Source of the DNA: Paramyrothecium sp. XJ0827
Taxonomy: Eukaryota; Ascomycota; Sordariomycetes; Hypocreales; Stachybotryaceae
Direction of reading: 5' to 3'
Length of the DNA: 64,000 nt
Assembly (NCBI GenBank): GCA_020881915.1
Contig: JAJFPB010000003.1
Coordinates: 4,774,001-4,838,000 of the forward strand
A program made the position numbers and the translations under genes. The notes under the pieces are model-generated. The model was not told the DNA's origin. It worked only from the letters and a program-made list of their open reading frames with translations, and ran no database searches. Positions 11,481 to 22,379 of the stretch are shown one piece after another. Position 1 is the stretch's first letter. Every line of letters starts with the position of its first letter.

Positions 11481-13052
11481 ATGCCGACAGGCAACAAAAG
11501 CTTCGGCAGGTCGAAGTTCAAGCTTCAAAAGACAAATGTACCATTGGGGCCGGCTTCCCATCACTCTGACAGCCAGTCGTTAACCTTTGTCCACATCGAC
11601 AACCCGCAACAGGCCAAAGGCCAGGCCACACAGCGCAAAATCCGCCGCCATGTCATGACCAGTATTGGGAAATCGCGAAGAAAGTATTCGGCTTGTCCTT
11701 CTGAGGGATGCCAACAAACGGCCATGAGTCTGGCTCTTCAGCAACTCCCCAGATCTCTGTCAACTCCTCCTTCTCACTGGGCCGAGGTCGACGTCTGCCC
11801 CAACTTCAAACGCCTCTTCTGGGCTATGGATAAGGTCTCCAAAGGACTTCTATCCATGACTCTGGACGATGCGATGCGCATGTCCAGAAGGAGGCTGTAT
11901 CAGGCATCTCTGAATGTGCACAGGGAGAATGGACAAAATGAAGCACTGTCATTGCGTGAAATGAAGCAATATACCGACTCACTGGGCCTGGTGAGAGCTT
12001 CCATTTACGCCGTGGAAGATCCAATCAGCCGCCATTCAATTACGGGAACTGTCATTTGCCTGGCACACTTTGATGTAAGATTCCACGTCTGCGTTCTACC
12101 TCATGCTAATGAACATAGATGCGTGGTCGTAACTATGACGGATTCGCAATGCACATGCGAGGGTTAGAAACTATCATCCAATTTTACGGTGGCGTGGAGG
12201 TGCTCGACTCTCACCAAGCCCTACGCCAATCTTTGTTCCTGTACGGACGCAGCGTTTCTGTTACCGGTTAAACTATCTCGTTAACCTTTGAGTAGCACTG
12301 ATGTCCTTGGATCACTGGTCCTTGATGCTCAGCCACGATTTCCGCGAATACATCATCCTTCCATGCTGAGCCAGGCCACACTTGGATCATGGCAGCGGAT
12401 AATCCCGACTGTTCCTGGGCAATTCGGCCGAGACTCATCACTCGATGAGGCATCATCGTTCGTTATTGAAAACGCTTTACAGTCCGCTTTCCGGTTGTCA
12501 GCCTTGCTCAATCACATGCCGCGCCATTGCGCAGACCAAATGGCCTTAGGTCTCCTGATTCCGGTGTGCCAGATTGCTCATGATATCTTATCACTCCCTA
12601 GGTTGGGCCATGCTTGTTTGGATGAAGGACAACATCACACCTTATCAGGAGGGACGCCGCTGGCTGCAGCCGCAGAGCTAGTCCGCATCTCAGCCCTTGA
12701 TTTGGTGTCCACCGTGATCACCACGACTTCCGGTGATGACCTGTATTGTGCGGTATATCGCAGAGGCTCTGAGGGAAACCTCCCTTTCTATGATCAGGCG
12801 GAAGACTGGGCCGAGCGACAGCATCTGAGGTTATGGGTTCTCGTCATCCAGATATTGATGGAGACAGGCCCAGAAAGGGCATGGTTCCTTGACGAGATCA
12901 TGGGCGCCATGGATGCGTTGTCGCTACGGTCCTGGGAAGAATTGATGTCTTGCTTGTATCAGATTGGCTGGGTCACACATGCTGCCAGAAAAGAGATGGC
13001 AAGCCTCAAGTCTGATATTGAAGGGCGGCTGGTACATAGGTCTAGTGTTTAA
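11481..13052 (+). CDS. Fungal transcription-factor-domain protein without a zinc cluster
   Basis: Three exons (11481-12074, 12119-12240, 12296-13052) encode 490 aa; both introns are phase-consistent. The N-terminus starts MPTGNKSFGRSKFKL and contains FVHIDNPQQAKGQATQRKIR followed by RRHVM, a pattern common at the start of fungal-specific regulators of secondary metabolism. Exon 2 gives MHMRGLETIIQFYGGVEVL, matching the HMxGL..(L)xxGG motif of the fungal transcription-factor domain, and exon 3 begins TDVLGSLVLDAQPRF. There is no Zn2Cys6 cluster, no AT-hook and no bZIP, so DNA binding is not evident. It could be a co-regulator or a diverged regulator. Adjacent genes are an SDR (convergent) and a metallo-beta-lactamase protein. 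ATG 11481 was preferred to an upstream in-frame one at 11382. Confidence 0.68.
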
Positions 13053-13306
13053 TAAACGACATGAATGATAAGCTAGAGGCCTCCGTTCCATTGTACGTGA
13101 TTGATGCACTTGTCGGCAACGTTAGCGCCCGCCTCGTAAGTGCCCTGTTAACATTCAGTGGACCGTTAGTCCACGGCAGCCATAATTCAGACAATCTAAG
13201 TAAGCATGCAGTTTGCGAAAATTCCAATTTCTCCTGCACATTTATATTATCTCAATCTAGGTTGCAGACATTTGTTTTATCATTCATCGACCAGAGCTTA
13301 AGTTAG

Positions 13307-14251
13307 TTAGTAAGTAACGCCTCCGTTGACACCGATGTACTGTCCCGTGATCCATCTGGACTTCTCGCTCACTAGCAGGAGTACGGCATCGCCAATATCG
13401 GCAGGGGTGCCGGCCCTGTGTTCAGCGCGCGCCAGTGCAACTTCAGCCGCCATGAGCTCCTCCTCCATTCCCTTTGGGTAGATGTCAGTCTTGACTGGGC
13501 CGGGCGCCACCGAGTTCACTGTCAGGCCTTTGCTCCGACCGAGCTGTAAGATAGACGACAGTGTTAGCAAGCTCTTTGGGCTCGAACTGCACTATGGCAG
13601 GAGATTGTTGTGGAGAAAGGTGGAAATGACTGTACCTCTTCAGCCCAAGTCCAGGTCAAATTATCCAGTGCAGCTTTGGATGCTGCATACGTAGATATCT
13701 TGGTATTGCCCCTTTTAGCATTCGTAGAGCTGACATTGATGATGCGGCCACCGCGGGGCATGTGGGGTACAACGGCATGAACCATGAAGAAAGGACCAAG
13801 CACGTTCGTCTGGAAGACATTGGCCAGCTGCTCGACGTTTGGCTCTTCTGTTATGGGGCAGAAAAAGACCACTCCTGCATTGTTCACTATGCAAAATTGG
13901 TATCAGAAGAAACGCAAACGCGTCCATTGGGAGTTCATCTGGCATAAGAGTCGTACCTAGGATGTCAATGTGATCGGTCTGGAAGCCGTCGAGGGTCTGT
14001 TTAACCAGATAACGGGCTCCCTCGAGCGTGTCCACAGCAGACTGCACAACAATAGCCTGGCCGCCGGCTTCGCGCAGGGTTTGAGCGACCTTAGCAGCCC
14101 TGTCCTTGATGGAGTCCGACACGTGGTTAACGACGACAGAGGCGCCGTTGCGAGCAAGGGCTAAGGCGATGCCAGCACCAATGCCGTTTTCACGGCCGGA
14201 GCCAGTGACTATAGCGACCTTGCCTTGGAGGCTGAGCGTGTCGACAGGCAT
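13307..14251 (-). CDS. Short-chain dehydrogenase/reductase (3-oxoacyl-ACP reductase-like)
   Basis: Three exons (14251-13957, 13886-13636, 13543-13307) encode 260 aa. Classical SDR hallmarks are present: TGSGRENGIGAG cofactor motif (16-27), VNNAGV (99-104), a Ser in INVSSTN (148-154), and YAASK with catalytic Tyr165 and Lys169. The C-terminus NSVAPGPVKTDIYPKG and WITGQYIGVNGG is typical of the FabG-like subgroup. It catalyses NAD(P)H-dependent oxidoreduction of a carbonyl or alcohol; the substrate is unknown. The gene is divergent from the metallo-beta-lactamase gene at 14.9 kb and shares a 0.64-kb upstream region with it, so the two may be co-regulated. Confidence 0.9.
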
Positions 14252-14945
14252 TCTGAAGGGAATTGAACAATAAGTGGGTGAGTCTGCTAGGAGATGAGAA
14301 GTCTGGTAGTTGGCGTGTTGATGAAGGCGAGGTCATCTACTAGACGAGGGACATCGGGGCTTTTATAGCTATTTCGGTGCCCTTTAGAGTCAGATGAGAT
14401 GGGCATTGCGCACATCGGAGATTGGAGTCTTCCCGGAGACGCCGTCTCAGAGCTCTGTTCTGGCCGCTCTCACCCGTGGCTTGGTGGAGTTCACGACATG
14501 TCGTTAGCCCCCTGCGCGAACAGAAATTACCCGATTAGGAAAACGGTCATACGTCACTGGTGTAGGAGTAGCGCAGATTGAGATAAATTCCGCCTAACTG
14601 CTCCGGGTGATCCAAGACCTCAACAATCTCCTGGATCCCATGTGCCGAATGCTGTCCAATCAAGATAAAAATCTTTCGGTTACTGGGGGAGAAGCCAAAT
14701 CACCTATCGCGATGCTCGGAGGAAGTCTACCCTAATCGAGTTGTTACCCAGCTAGATGTTACCAGGGCAACATCAACCTCCTCATTGCCTGCCGCCATTC
14801 CAATAACCTTCGAATACCCTCGAATACGACTGCCAATCAGATCCAGCGAGCCAATCTGGGTCGAAAGCTTACAAGAACCTGCCTGTCCAGAGTGCGTGAG
14901 AGGAAGAAAAGAACTCACCTACGCTCAAGTAGCTATCTGCCGAAA
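14252..14945. other. Shared upstream region of the SDR and metallo-beta-lactamase genes
   Basis: About 0.65 kb between two divergent genes. No independent gene is visible. An upstream in-frame ATG at 14892 would lengthen the right-hand gene by 18 codons. Confidence 0.45.
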
Positions 14946-16116
14946 ATGTGCCCAATGCCGGGTGCACACTCGAGTGATGGTTATGACACAGCTAGGCTTA
15001 AGGGTAGCAGCAATACCTGCTTCACTTGCACTCGGCTGAATGCAACCACATTTCTTGTCATCGAAGACGACAAATGGGATGAGGAGCCCTACATCTATGT
15101 AAAGGTCTACTCTTCGCTCTTGGTTCTCATAGACACTGGCTGTGGTGGTGCCGCCAAGAATGGGGCCGTCGAGCTTACCTCTCTGAGAGAGTACCTGGAG
15201 ACGTTTCCAGTCCCATCCAACGACAACCAGCCTCTCAACCCCGAGTCGAGGAAGGCATATGCAGTTATTTGTTCTCATTGTCATTTTGACCACATCGGTA
15301 ACGCTCCTGGCTAACAACCGAAATATAATGGTGATCCTGACGAAGATTCGCAATTTAGGTGCAATCGAACAGTTCATGGACGATACGTCCACAATCTGGG
15401 CCAGCTCGTACGACAAGTCATTCCTCGACAGAGAGAACTTACCCACGACTTCATTATGTCGCTTCATGGACATGAAGACACCTGAATACACTGTTGGAAA
15501 TTGGGCTGATGACGGCCAGACCATGAAATTGGACGGCAATGATCTGAACCTGGTGATTTACCATACCCCAGGGCATACCCCGGACCAAGTTGCAATTTGG
15601 GACAGTGAAGAGCGAGTTATCTTCGTCGGTGATACCATGTACGAGTGGGCTCATATCATTTTCCCGTCGGAGGGTGACATACGTCTGTATAGCGAAACGC
15701 TTGGGAAATTAAAGACTCTCGTCCGGGGCTGGAATGCGGCCGCCAGTTCTAGAGGAGGTGAGTGCTGTATTGTTTGCATCGGATCTTTCGGAATCCATCG
15801 CTGACGATGCACGATACGTTGAGACATTGACAATGGACATTTGAAGGATCTGGCCAGAGTCAAGATGGCTTGTGGTCACAATACGCGCGCAGCAGACGCA
15901 GAAGAGCTGATTGACGATGTGGACTTGATGCTGTACCGCGTCATGGAGAACCAGATTGAAGAAACAGATCGGGGAGAGGTGCGAGGAGAGCAGCAGATTT
16001 CATTCAACAGGGAAGATCGGAAAATTAATTTCTTTGGCCCTAAGAAGTACTTCGAGGAGTTTCGCAAAGATGAGGAAGCAATGAAGAGACTTCGAGACCG
16101 CCAAGCTCAAGAATAA
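14946..16116 (+). CDS. Metallo-beta-lactamase superfamily hydrolase
   Basis: Three exons (14946-15297, 15359-15757, 15860-16116) give 335 aa, or 353 aa if the ATG at 14892 is used. The zinc-binding set of the fold is complete: SHCHFDHIG (HxHxDH), HTPGHTPDQ, FVGDTMYEWA and VKMACGHNT, in that order. ATTFLVIEDDKWDEEPYIYVK and LVLIDTGCGG match the N-terminal strands of a fungal subfamily. The intron 1 join restores HFDHIG-AIEQF. For intron 2 the strong GTGAGT donor fits in phase only with the acceptor at 15859. Superfamily members hydrolyse thioesters, lactones or phosphoesters; some fungal ones act as thioesterases in polyketide clusters. Substrate unknown. Confidence 0.78.
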
Positions 16117-17343
16117 GAAGCGATAGAAATTGTAAGGATTAGGCAACACAAGCTCGAGAGGCTTATACCACAATGATCTCGTGCTATAAAAATATGTCCA
16201 AAAAGGTATTGGAATGAACCTGTCACGTCTTATGATGATGGATGGTGTATTTGTAGTTACAGACTTGGGATAGTGTCAATTTATCTGTAGTCAGTTGAGC
16301 CTCAGGTATGTCCATGGATCGAATCCTGACAGGGAAGAGCCCCCCAGGGGAGTACATTATCTACAGTGGTCCAGGTATATGGAAGAATCTTCCAGTTGAA
16401 GTCAGTAGAAACAGCGGAGTGCGTTTCTTCAATGGTCATGATTCCTGGTGAGCGCCCCAGTGACCGGCTCCAAGGCGTAGGGACAGGCATTTGTGTTCTT
16501 GACCTACAGAGCGGCTGCGCTCATCTTCACCGCTCTTGATGCGAGCTAATAACACGTGAAGGATACTGTTCTCGATTAAAAAAATGCCAAATAGTTGCAA
16601 GAACCGCTGCCTGCGTCTCATTATCATTAGAATGACAAATATACAAGTCTTCATGCTAGGTCTCACGGCAGTTCACCGAAGCCGCAGATGAGGATGCCGG
16701 AGATAAGCACTTTGCCTATACACCTCTGCTTCACACTTCCCTAGTACCTGGTACTAGTGTAAAGCCTCGCTTATCCTCGATGCAGAAGCTAATAATTCCC
16801 CCGGTTGCCTCCTCTCTTGCGTCAATTAAGGTCGGTTGCAGAACCGAACTTCTGGAACGGTGCTAGCTCCAGCTCAACCCTCCAACTAGGCGATACAGAA
16901 TGCTGTGAATCGGCAAGATAAGCATGGATTTGCATGGCATAATCAGGCCAGACTCTGGCGTAATGTGATTTTTAGTGCGCTGCAAGCCGATTCAACCACT
17001 TGCCGGCGCTGCGGGGTGCCGAATTGAACTTCCTATTTCGAACCCCGATTATGCTTGAAGGGACGTCGGCTTGCATAATGATGATGCCAAGAACCAATCC
17101 GTGCCGAGGAGGCGTGCAATTATTGGCCCGTGTGTATTTGAACCGGACCTCCGATCATGGCCTGCATTGCAAGCACCCATTATCGCCTGCGGGTGTGTAA
17201 TATGGGGGCTCGCAGCTTTTGGTTAAACAAACACGGGCAGCCTCCTCCTCTCCCTCTCAACCACCCGGAGGAATCTTGTCGCTTCATTGACCACCCTTGG
17301 ATACACTTGACGGCTCGAACATTCCTGCATCAGTGTCAACACT
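16117..17343. other. Intergenic, carboxypeptidase promoter region
   Basis: About 1.2 kb with only short frames on both strands. The palindrome at 16741-16757 is listed separately. No gene was recognised. Confidence 0.45.
16741..16757. repeat. Perfect 8-bp inverted repeat CTAGTACC-T-GGTACTAG
   Basis: A perfect palindrome with a 1-nt centre lies 590 bp upstream of the carboxypeptidase gene. It could be a regulator binding site. There is no other support. Confidence 0.3.
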
Positions 17344-18748
17344 ATGAGGTTCTCCGTACTTCTCCTCGCGCCATTGGCATTACGAAGAGCCGTCGCTACC
17401 GACGCAAAGGTCAACTTCGATGGATATCATGTTTACAGCATCCAGGGCGCCAGTAATGAGGAAGTTGAAGAGATCGAACAGCGCTTCGCCGTTTATTACA
17501 CTGCACACGACCACAAGCGTCATGCCGTTGAGGTTGCCATTCCTCCGAATGAGGTCCGCAGCTTCAACAAGCTGGGTCTCAATGCGCGTCTGCTGAGCGA
17601 CGACCTCGGCAGGCAAATCCGCGACGAGGACCAGAAGCCCACATACAAACGGTCCCTCCATCAGCCTGGCGACCTGCCCGCTCTGACCTGGTTCGACACG
17701 TACCATTCCTACCAAGACCATCTGCAATACTGGGACGACCTTGTCGAGGCTTTCCCGAACAACACCGAAAAGATCAACATAGGCCCCTCTTACGAAGGTC
17801 GTGACATCTATGCCTTCAACATATGGGGCGATGAGGGCGAAAGAGGCCAGAAGCCTGTGATTCTGTGGCATGCCACTGTCCATGCTCGAGAATGGATCAG
17901 TACAATGGTGAGCGTGATTGCAGACGCCAATTGAGACATCAACAGCTTTATTGATTCGACATTTATGCAGGTCATTGAGTATCTAGCTTATCAGCTCATC
18001 GATGGGTATAAGACTGGAGCGGTCAACGCCACAAGTTTCTTGGACCACTACGACTTCTGGCTCGTGCCATTCCACAACCCTGACGGTAAGGCTATCAGCT
18101 TTCTTGTACCAATGCATTGCTCAAACAAGCACAGGTTTTGTATATACCCAAACAACGAACCGTCTATGGCGCAAGAACCGCCAGCCCCGAAGCAACACGA
18201 CCTGCGTCGGCACAGACAACAACCGTAACTGGAAATATCAGTGGAGCGCCTCGGGGGGCTCAAGCCCGAATCCCTGCAGCGAGACTTACCGTGGCAGATG
18301 TCCCGGCGATACACCCGAAAACATCGCTCTCGATGGACTGTCAAAGAGGGCTGCCGCGTCACCCCAGGGTATCCGCTCATTCATCGACTGGCACAGCTAT
18401 GCGCAGCAGATCCTGATTCCGTATGGTTGGACGTGCGAGCCCGACGAGTTGCCGGTGACGCTGCCGCGCATGCGTGAGATAGCTCGGGGCACCGCCGAGG
18501 CCATCTCTCTTTCGAGGAACACCTCGTTTGAGTACGGCCTTGGGTGCGAGATTCTGTATCTGTCCAACGGCAACAGTCGCGACCACCACCACGGCGTCTA
18601 CAATGCCAGCCACTCTTGGACCCTTGAGCTGAGCCCTCAGACGCAGCAAGAAGGCGGCTTCGTGCTGCCCCCACGGTTCATCTGGCCCGTCGTTAGAGAG
18701 CAATGGGATGGCCAGCAATGGCTGCTAAACAACGTACGGGATGGTTGA
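17344..18748 (+). CDS. Secreted zinc carboxypeptidase, family M14 (carboxypeptidase A-like)
   Basis: Three exons (17344-17907, 17971-18085, 18135-18748) encode 430 aa. A signal peptide (MRFSVLLLAPLALRRAVA) precedes a propeptide of about 85 residues with a likely activation site near YKR (101-103). The mature domain shows zinc ligands His180 and Glu183 in VHAREWIS and His313 in DWHSYAQ. Substrate-site motifs HNPDGFVYT, RLWRKNR and DNNRNW precede YNASHSWTLELSP, with the catalytic Glu391. Cys pairs in GTDNN..NPCSETYRGRC are usual for the fungal group. It removes C-terminal residues from peptides outside the cell. The chain is complete and undamaged. Confidence 0.93.
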
Positions 18749-19493
18749 TAGTTTTCACTTAGACCACCAGTCAAGGATTGTAAACAATCGATGGCATTGT
18801 CCTAGTGCTGCGTAGAAAGCAAGACGCCCTATTGCGCTTTGCCGGCGTGACGGTCCTAAAGATTGTCTCGAGGGGAGGTAATCAACATGGTCTCGAGGGG
18901 AGAAACCCACAAATTGTCTGCTTAGACTCTAACGAAGCAAGGGAACAGTCCAGTAGAGTCGGCGATGGCAAATGTAATGGCATACATTCCTCTCTACTAG
19001 CTTCAATATGGTGACAATGAAAACACATATTTGTACCTATCTCAAATGACCAAGTCTCAATACCACAAAAGACTTTGCATGACAGGCAGATAGCTGAGTG
19101 CAGTGCGGGTGATTGCGCCCTTCACCGGGACACTGGCGAAAAACAAAATATACTACATAAGAAGAGTCAGCAAGCAATGATTAAAGAGCAGGAAACTTAA
19201 GATATCCGTCTAATGTGCCTTTGAATCTTGGCCCTGGCTCAGTATCACGGTAAGCATCGTTGGGAGATCAAGCGTGGGGTGGAAAGATCATTCACCTCAG
19301 AGTACTCAAACGATTGATTCACTATATACGAGCCGTACTTGACATGGTGCAGATAACGGGCAAATCACAAATGCTTCTCAAATGCAATGATGTCTTAAAT
19401 ATCTTCAAGTCTCTGTCGTTTGGAGGTTACTGATTCCTTTCTTTACATGCCATCAACGCTAGCCCATCAACAACACAACCTGCCTCTCTCAGT
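18749..19493. other. Intergenic
   Basis: The 3' region of the carboxypeptidase and promoter of the first Cys-rich gene. No further gene was recognised. Confidence 0.45.
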
Positions 19494-19835
19494 ATGTGTA
19501 AACTCATCGTCTTCCACCTCGAGTGTGGTCACACTGTCCCGGGCAAAGACCTTTGCGCCGACGTGCACAATCCCAACACGTCGTGTTCGAAGATGGAGTC
19601 GCCAAAGCACATCTACTGGAACTCACCTGAGGCAGCCTCGGGTTTCCTCAAAGCTTGCCCTTTTGAGGCGCAAGGGAAGTGCTATCACGGAACTGCCCTC
19701 TGGAAATGGACATGTTGCAAGTGCAACACATATAACCAGACACCCGAAGACGCGCCTGCTCGGTGTACTGGCAAGCGTGGAAGCGCGGATTGCGATCACT
19801 ATGGTTGCCTGGCGTGTACGAATGATTGGCATTAG
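19494..19835 (+). CDS. Small cysteine-rich protein of unknown function, tandem copy 1
   Basis: One exon encodes 113 aa starting MCKLIVFHLECGHTVPGKD. There is no signal peptide. The cysteines and histidines (ECGH, LCADVH, KACPFEAQGKC, WTCCKCN, ARCTGKRG, DCDHYGCLAC) come in CxxC- and CxH-like spacings that suggest zinc binding inside the cell. The copy at 21023 shares the start MC-x-x-x-x-x-HLECGH, the segment ending HxYWN, the CCxC motif and the CTGKRG motif. I do not recognise a named family. A zinc-ribbon-like fold is inference. Confidence 0.7.
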   Translation: MCKLIVFHLECGHTVPGKDLCADVHNPNTSCSKMESPKHIYWNSPEAASGFLKACPFEAQGKCYHGTALWKWTCCKCNTYNQTPEDAPARCTGKRGSADCDHYGCLACTNDWH

Positions 19836-21022
19836 GCGAAAATCGATAGGAAACGACAATACACGTTCTGCCGTCCTAGGACGTAGATTCAGTCTCCTGA
19901 ACCGGATTTCTATGAGTGGGAGGGGGAGGGAGTTGCGAACCTCTATGCATGCAACCATATTCTCACTCACCAGCTTTAAGTTTTACTTGGCGCAAGTCCG
20001 CTGTGATACGTAATTTAAGGGAAACCATTCGGTACTTTCGCCTATATGACAGCTGAATACGAACGCTTGGTTTCGAGCGTCGGTCGGAAAGGCTATGATC
20101 CTGGCAAATGCTAATGGAAAAAGCAGGCTTCCCATGGAGTTATGAGACTTGTTACGTGCTTGTAATGAGGGAGCCTTCTATAGCTAGATGGTATAGACGA
20201 GTATCCTCTAATAACTTGTTTGTTGATCCGGTGACTTTAGGGGCCAATCTCTTGATTCAGTGACCTTGGGCCTATAGAGCCTAGCAAGGGGAAAATGCTA
20301 TAGATTCAGGATACAGGAGCAAATTTGGATAAGGTCCTATCTATAGGGCAGGTCCAAGATAGCTACTATTATCTTGGAGAAGGGCTTCTCTTAGAAAAGT
20401 AGGTGCTGCGGGCTGGAATCGAAACAAGCTCCCCATGACTGCCGTTTTGTTCAACCTTGGCATAACGATCCGAAGCGAACCTGTGTACTAGATAACATCT
20501 GTAATCTCTTTCTGCTTCTCCTGCCCTGAAGGTAATTTGATGCCCTCATATCTGTTGATCTAAGCTCAGGTCACAAACGTAAGTCAGGACTGAGTAAGCT
20601 AGGTCCGTTGTAGTGTTGCCAGAATTTTGGGATGTGGCGAAGTGTATGATGATGTGCCTTAGCAAAGGTGGCTACGCTGGCGGAAACACTGATGAGTACA
20701 GCCTGAAAGAACCAAGCTTGCTTCCACCGCAAGGCCTAGGTCCGGTGACCTGCATATGAGGGGAGATTTGCCATATTGCAACGATCACTTTGTGCTCAGT
20801 TCTTGTGTGATCTTGGCCTTCCAGTACGATGAAAGTATTTAGCTCAGTTGTTCAACACTCGCGCCAAGTCATTGATTCATTGCAAATGTGGTCTTGATCA
20901 CATATTCATACCCAAGGAGGCTAGTATATAAATTTGTTCAAGGTTTTGTTACAGAGCTGCTTTCAATTCATTTCCCACACAGTAACAAACCACCTTTCGA
21001 CAACCCAGCTACCTCTGTCACC
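19836..21022. other. Intergenic between tandem paralogs, AT-rich
   Basis: 1.2 kb of AT-rich sequence with many TA and TAG/CTA words between 20140 and 20420, which may be an old mutated repeat. A tRNA-like relic lies at about 20402-20475. No coding gene was seen. Confidence 0.4.
20402..20475 (-). other. tRNA-like relic or SINE head
   Basis: Read on the minus strand, the stretch has an A-box-like TGCCAAGGTTGAAC, then CGGCAGTCATGGGGAG, a B-box-like TTTCGATTCC and an acceptor-like GCAGCACC end. The 5' acceptor half and the T-stem do not pair well, so this is not an intact tRNA. It could be a decayed tRNA gene or the head of a tRNA-derived SINE. Confidence 0.25.
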
Positions 21023-21412
21023 ATGTGTATGTCCATCACCTACCATCTGGAATGCGGTCACACCGCGGAAGGCAAAAAACCCTGTGACGGTGTGCACAGT
21101 CCCTGGCATATCTGCAGTGACCAACAGCCAGAAGTACATGTGTACTGGAACACAGAAGAGGCGAAAAAGGGATTTCCCAGGAGGTGCAACTTGAGTGGGG
21201 ATGGGCCTGGCAAATGCAGTTCCATGAATCGCCCCCGGGGATGGATCTGTTGCGAATGTGGGTTCACTAATATGACAGAAGCCTGTTACCTCCGTTTTTG
21301 GTGCACTGGCAAGAGGGGACCTGATGGAGAGGCAAGTTGTAGGCATCGAAATTGCAAACAGTGCGGGATGGGACCCCTGTTGAGGGAAGAGATCATGGAT
21401 GGGGAGGACTGA
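21023..21412 (+). CDS. Small cysteine-rich protein of unknown function, tandem copy 2
   Basis: One exon encodes 129 aa starting MCMSITYHLECGHTAEGKK; no signal peptide. It shares with the copy at 19494 the N-terminal HLECGHT block, the HxYWNxxEA segment, the paired CCxC motif (GWICCECGFTN), CTGKRG and a closing Cys/His cluster (CRHRNCKQCG). Sequence between the motifs is diverged, so the duplication is not recent. An upstream in-frame ATG at 20888 is less likely because the motif block begins at 21023, as in copy 1. Function unknown; zinc binding is inferred. Confidence 0.7.
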   Translation: MCMSITYHLECGHTAEGKKPCDGVHSPWHICSDQQPEVHVYWNTEEAKKGFPRRCNLSGDGPGKCSSMNRPRGWICCECGFTNMTEACYLRFWCTGKRGPDGEASCRHRNCKQCGMGPLLREEIMDGED

Positions 21413-22379
21413 TGGGAATGGCCACCTATGCTTAGATGGCATCTCCTAGATAGTAGTGGATAGTAAGACCCGATTCTCTAAGTCTCTTTTGCCCTCTTTC
21501 GCGCTTCTATTCAAGATAGTTGTTTACTCTGGAGTTCGTCGAAGTCGTATCTGTGCTAATGTGTGTCTCCTTGAGTGCCGTTAGCCATGTAAGTTGTAGC
21601 TGCCCACAGCATCTCCGTCAGCCCCCCACGTACACGTACCTCTATTCCTTGAGAACTGTACTTTCTGCAAGGTATATAAGGTAGCTTAAAGGAAGCTAGG
21701 TAAGGAACATACCTTACCTACTTATTCATTCCGGAATCTCCAAGCTAGCTTATGTTCCTAGATCCCTCTCTGGTCTTATTGGATCAAATCACTTGAAAAT
21801 ACTCGCCACATGACCAATGGGATTCAAAGAGATTGTCTGACATAACTCGTCCTTATGTCTCACTAGTGCTTGTCCAACACATATGGTTTTCCCAGGGCTT
21901 GGGCTCGCACATAACCTCGTCGAGATAATGCTTTTGCCCAAGAAAAGGTAGTAAAAGAAGTTGCAAAGGATCTTGTCAAAGTTCTCGTGCTTGTTGATCT
22001 TTTTCAACCCTGGCCCCAGGACAAGAGGACATCCAGTTGGGCAAGATGATGTAGTTTTCCCTAGGGTCCAGCCTTCAACAGCAATTCTTTCGCCGTGCAG
22101 CCAACTCCATGCTATATCAGCACATTTGTCGGCCCCAGGCTCTACTTAAACACGTTCAATGGCACAGCCAGAAAATTGCCACTAATTTAGTCGCTGTGCG
22201 ACGCCCCGATGGGACGGGACGGGGGTGGCAGACACGGACGATTGGTCATCCCGCAGCTGATTGGTCAGTCGCCGCATGTACCGATTACATCACCCGAACT
22301 TTTTGGTGCTCATTGAATTCTCGATCCGCCGTCCATCGACACTTTCCGCCACCATCTTCACACCCTCCACATCTACGCC
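21413..22379. other. Intergenic, glutaredoxin promoter
   Basis: About 1 kb with only short frames. The last 140 bp hold two ATTGG boxes listed separately. A TA-rich stretch of short GTAAG/CCTTA words lies around 21670-21720. No gene was recognised. Confidence 0.45.
22241..22264 (-). promoter_or_regulatory. Pair of inverted CCAAT boxes upstream of glutaredoxin 5
   Basis: ATTGGTCA occurs at 22241 and again at 22260, 19 bp apart and about 115-140 bp before the ATG. CCAAT boxes are bound by the HAP complex, which with HapX controls iron and Fe-S genes in filamentous fungi. The link to iron control is inferred from the gene product. Confidence 0.4.

Noticed and set aside
12241..12295. Suspected frameshift in the transcription-factor-domain gene
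   Set aside because: A GTACGG donor at 12241 and TAG acceptor at 12295 close the frame and restore TDVLGSLVLDAQPRF.
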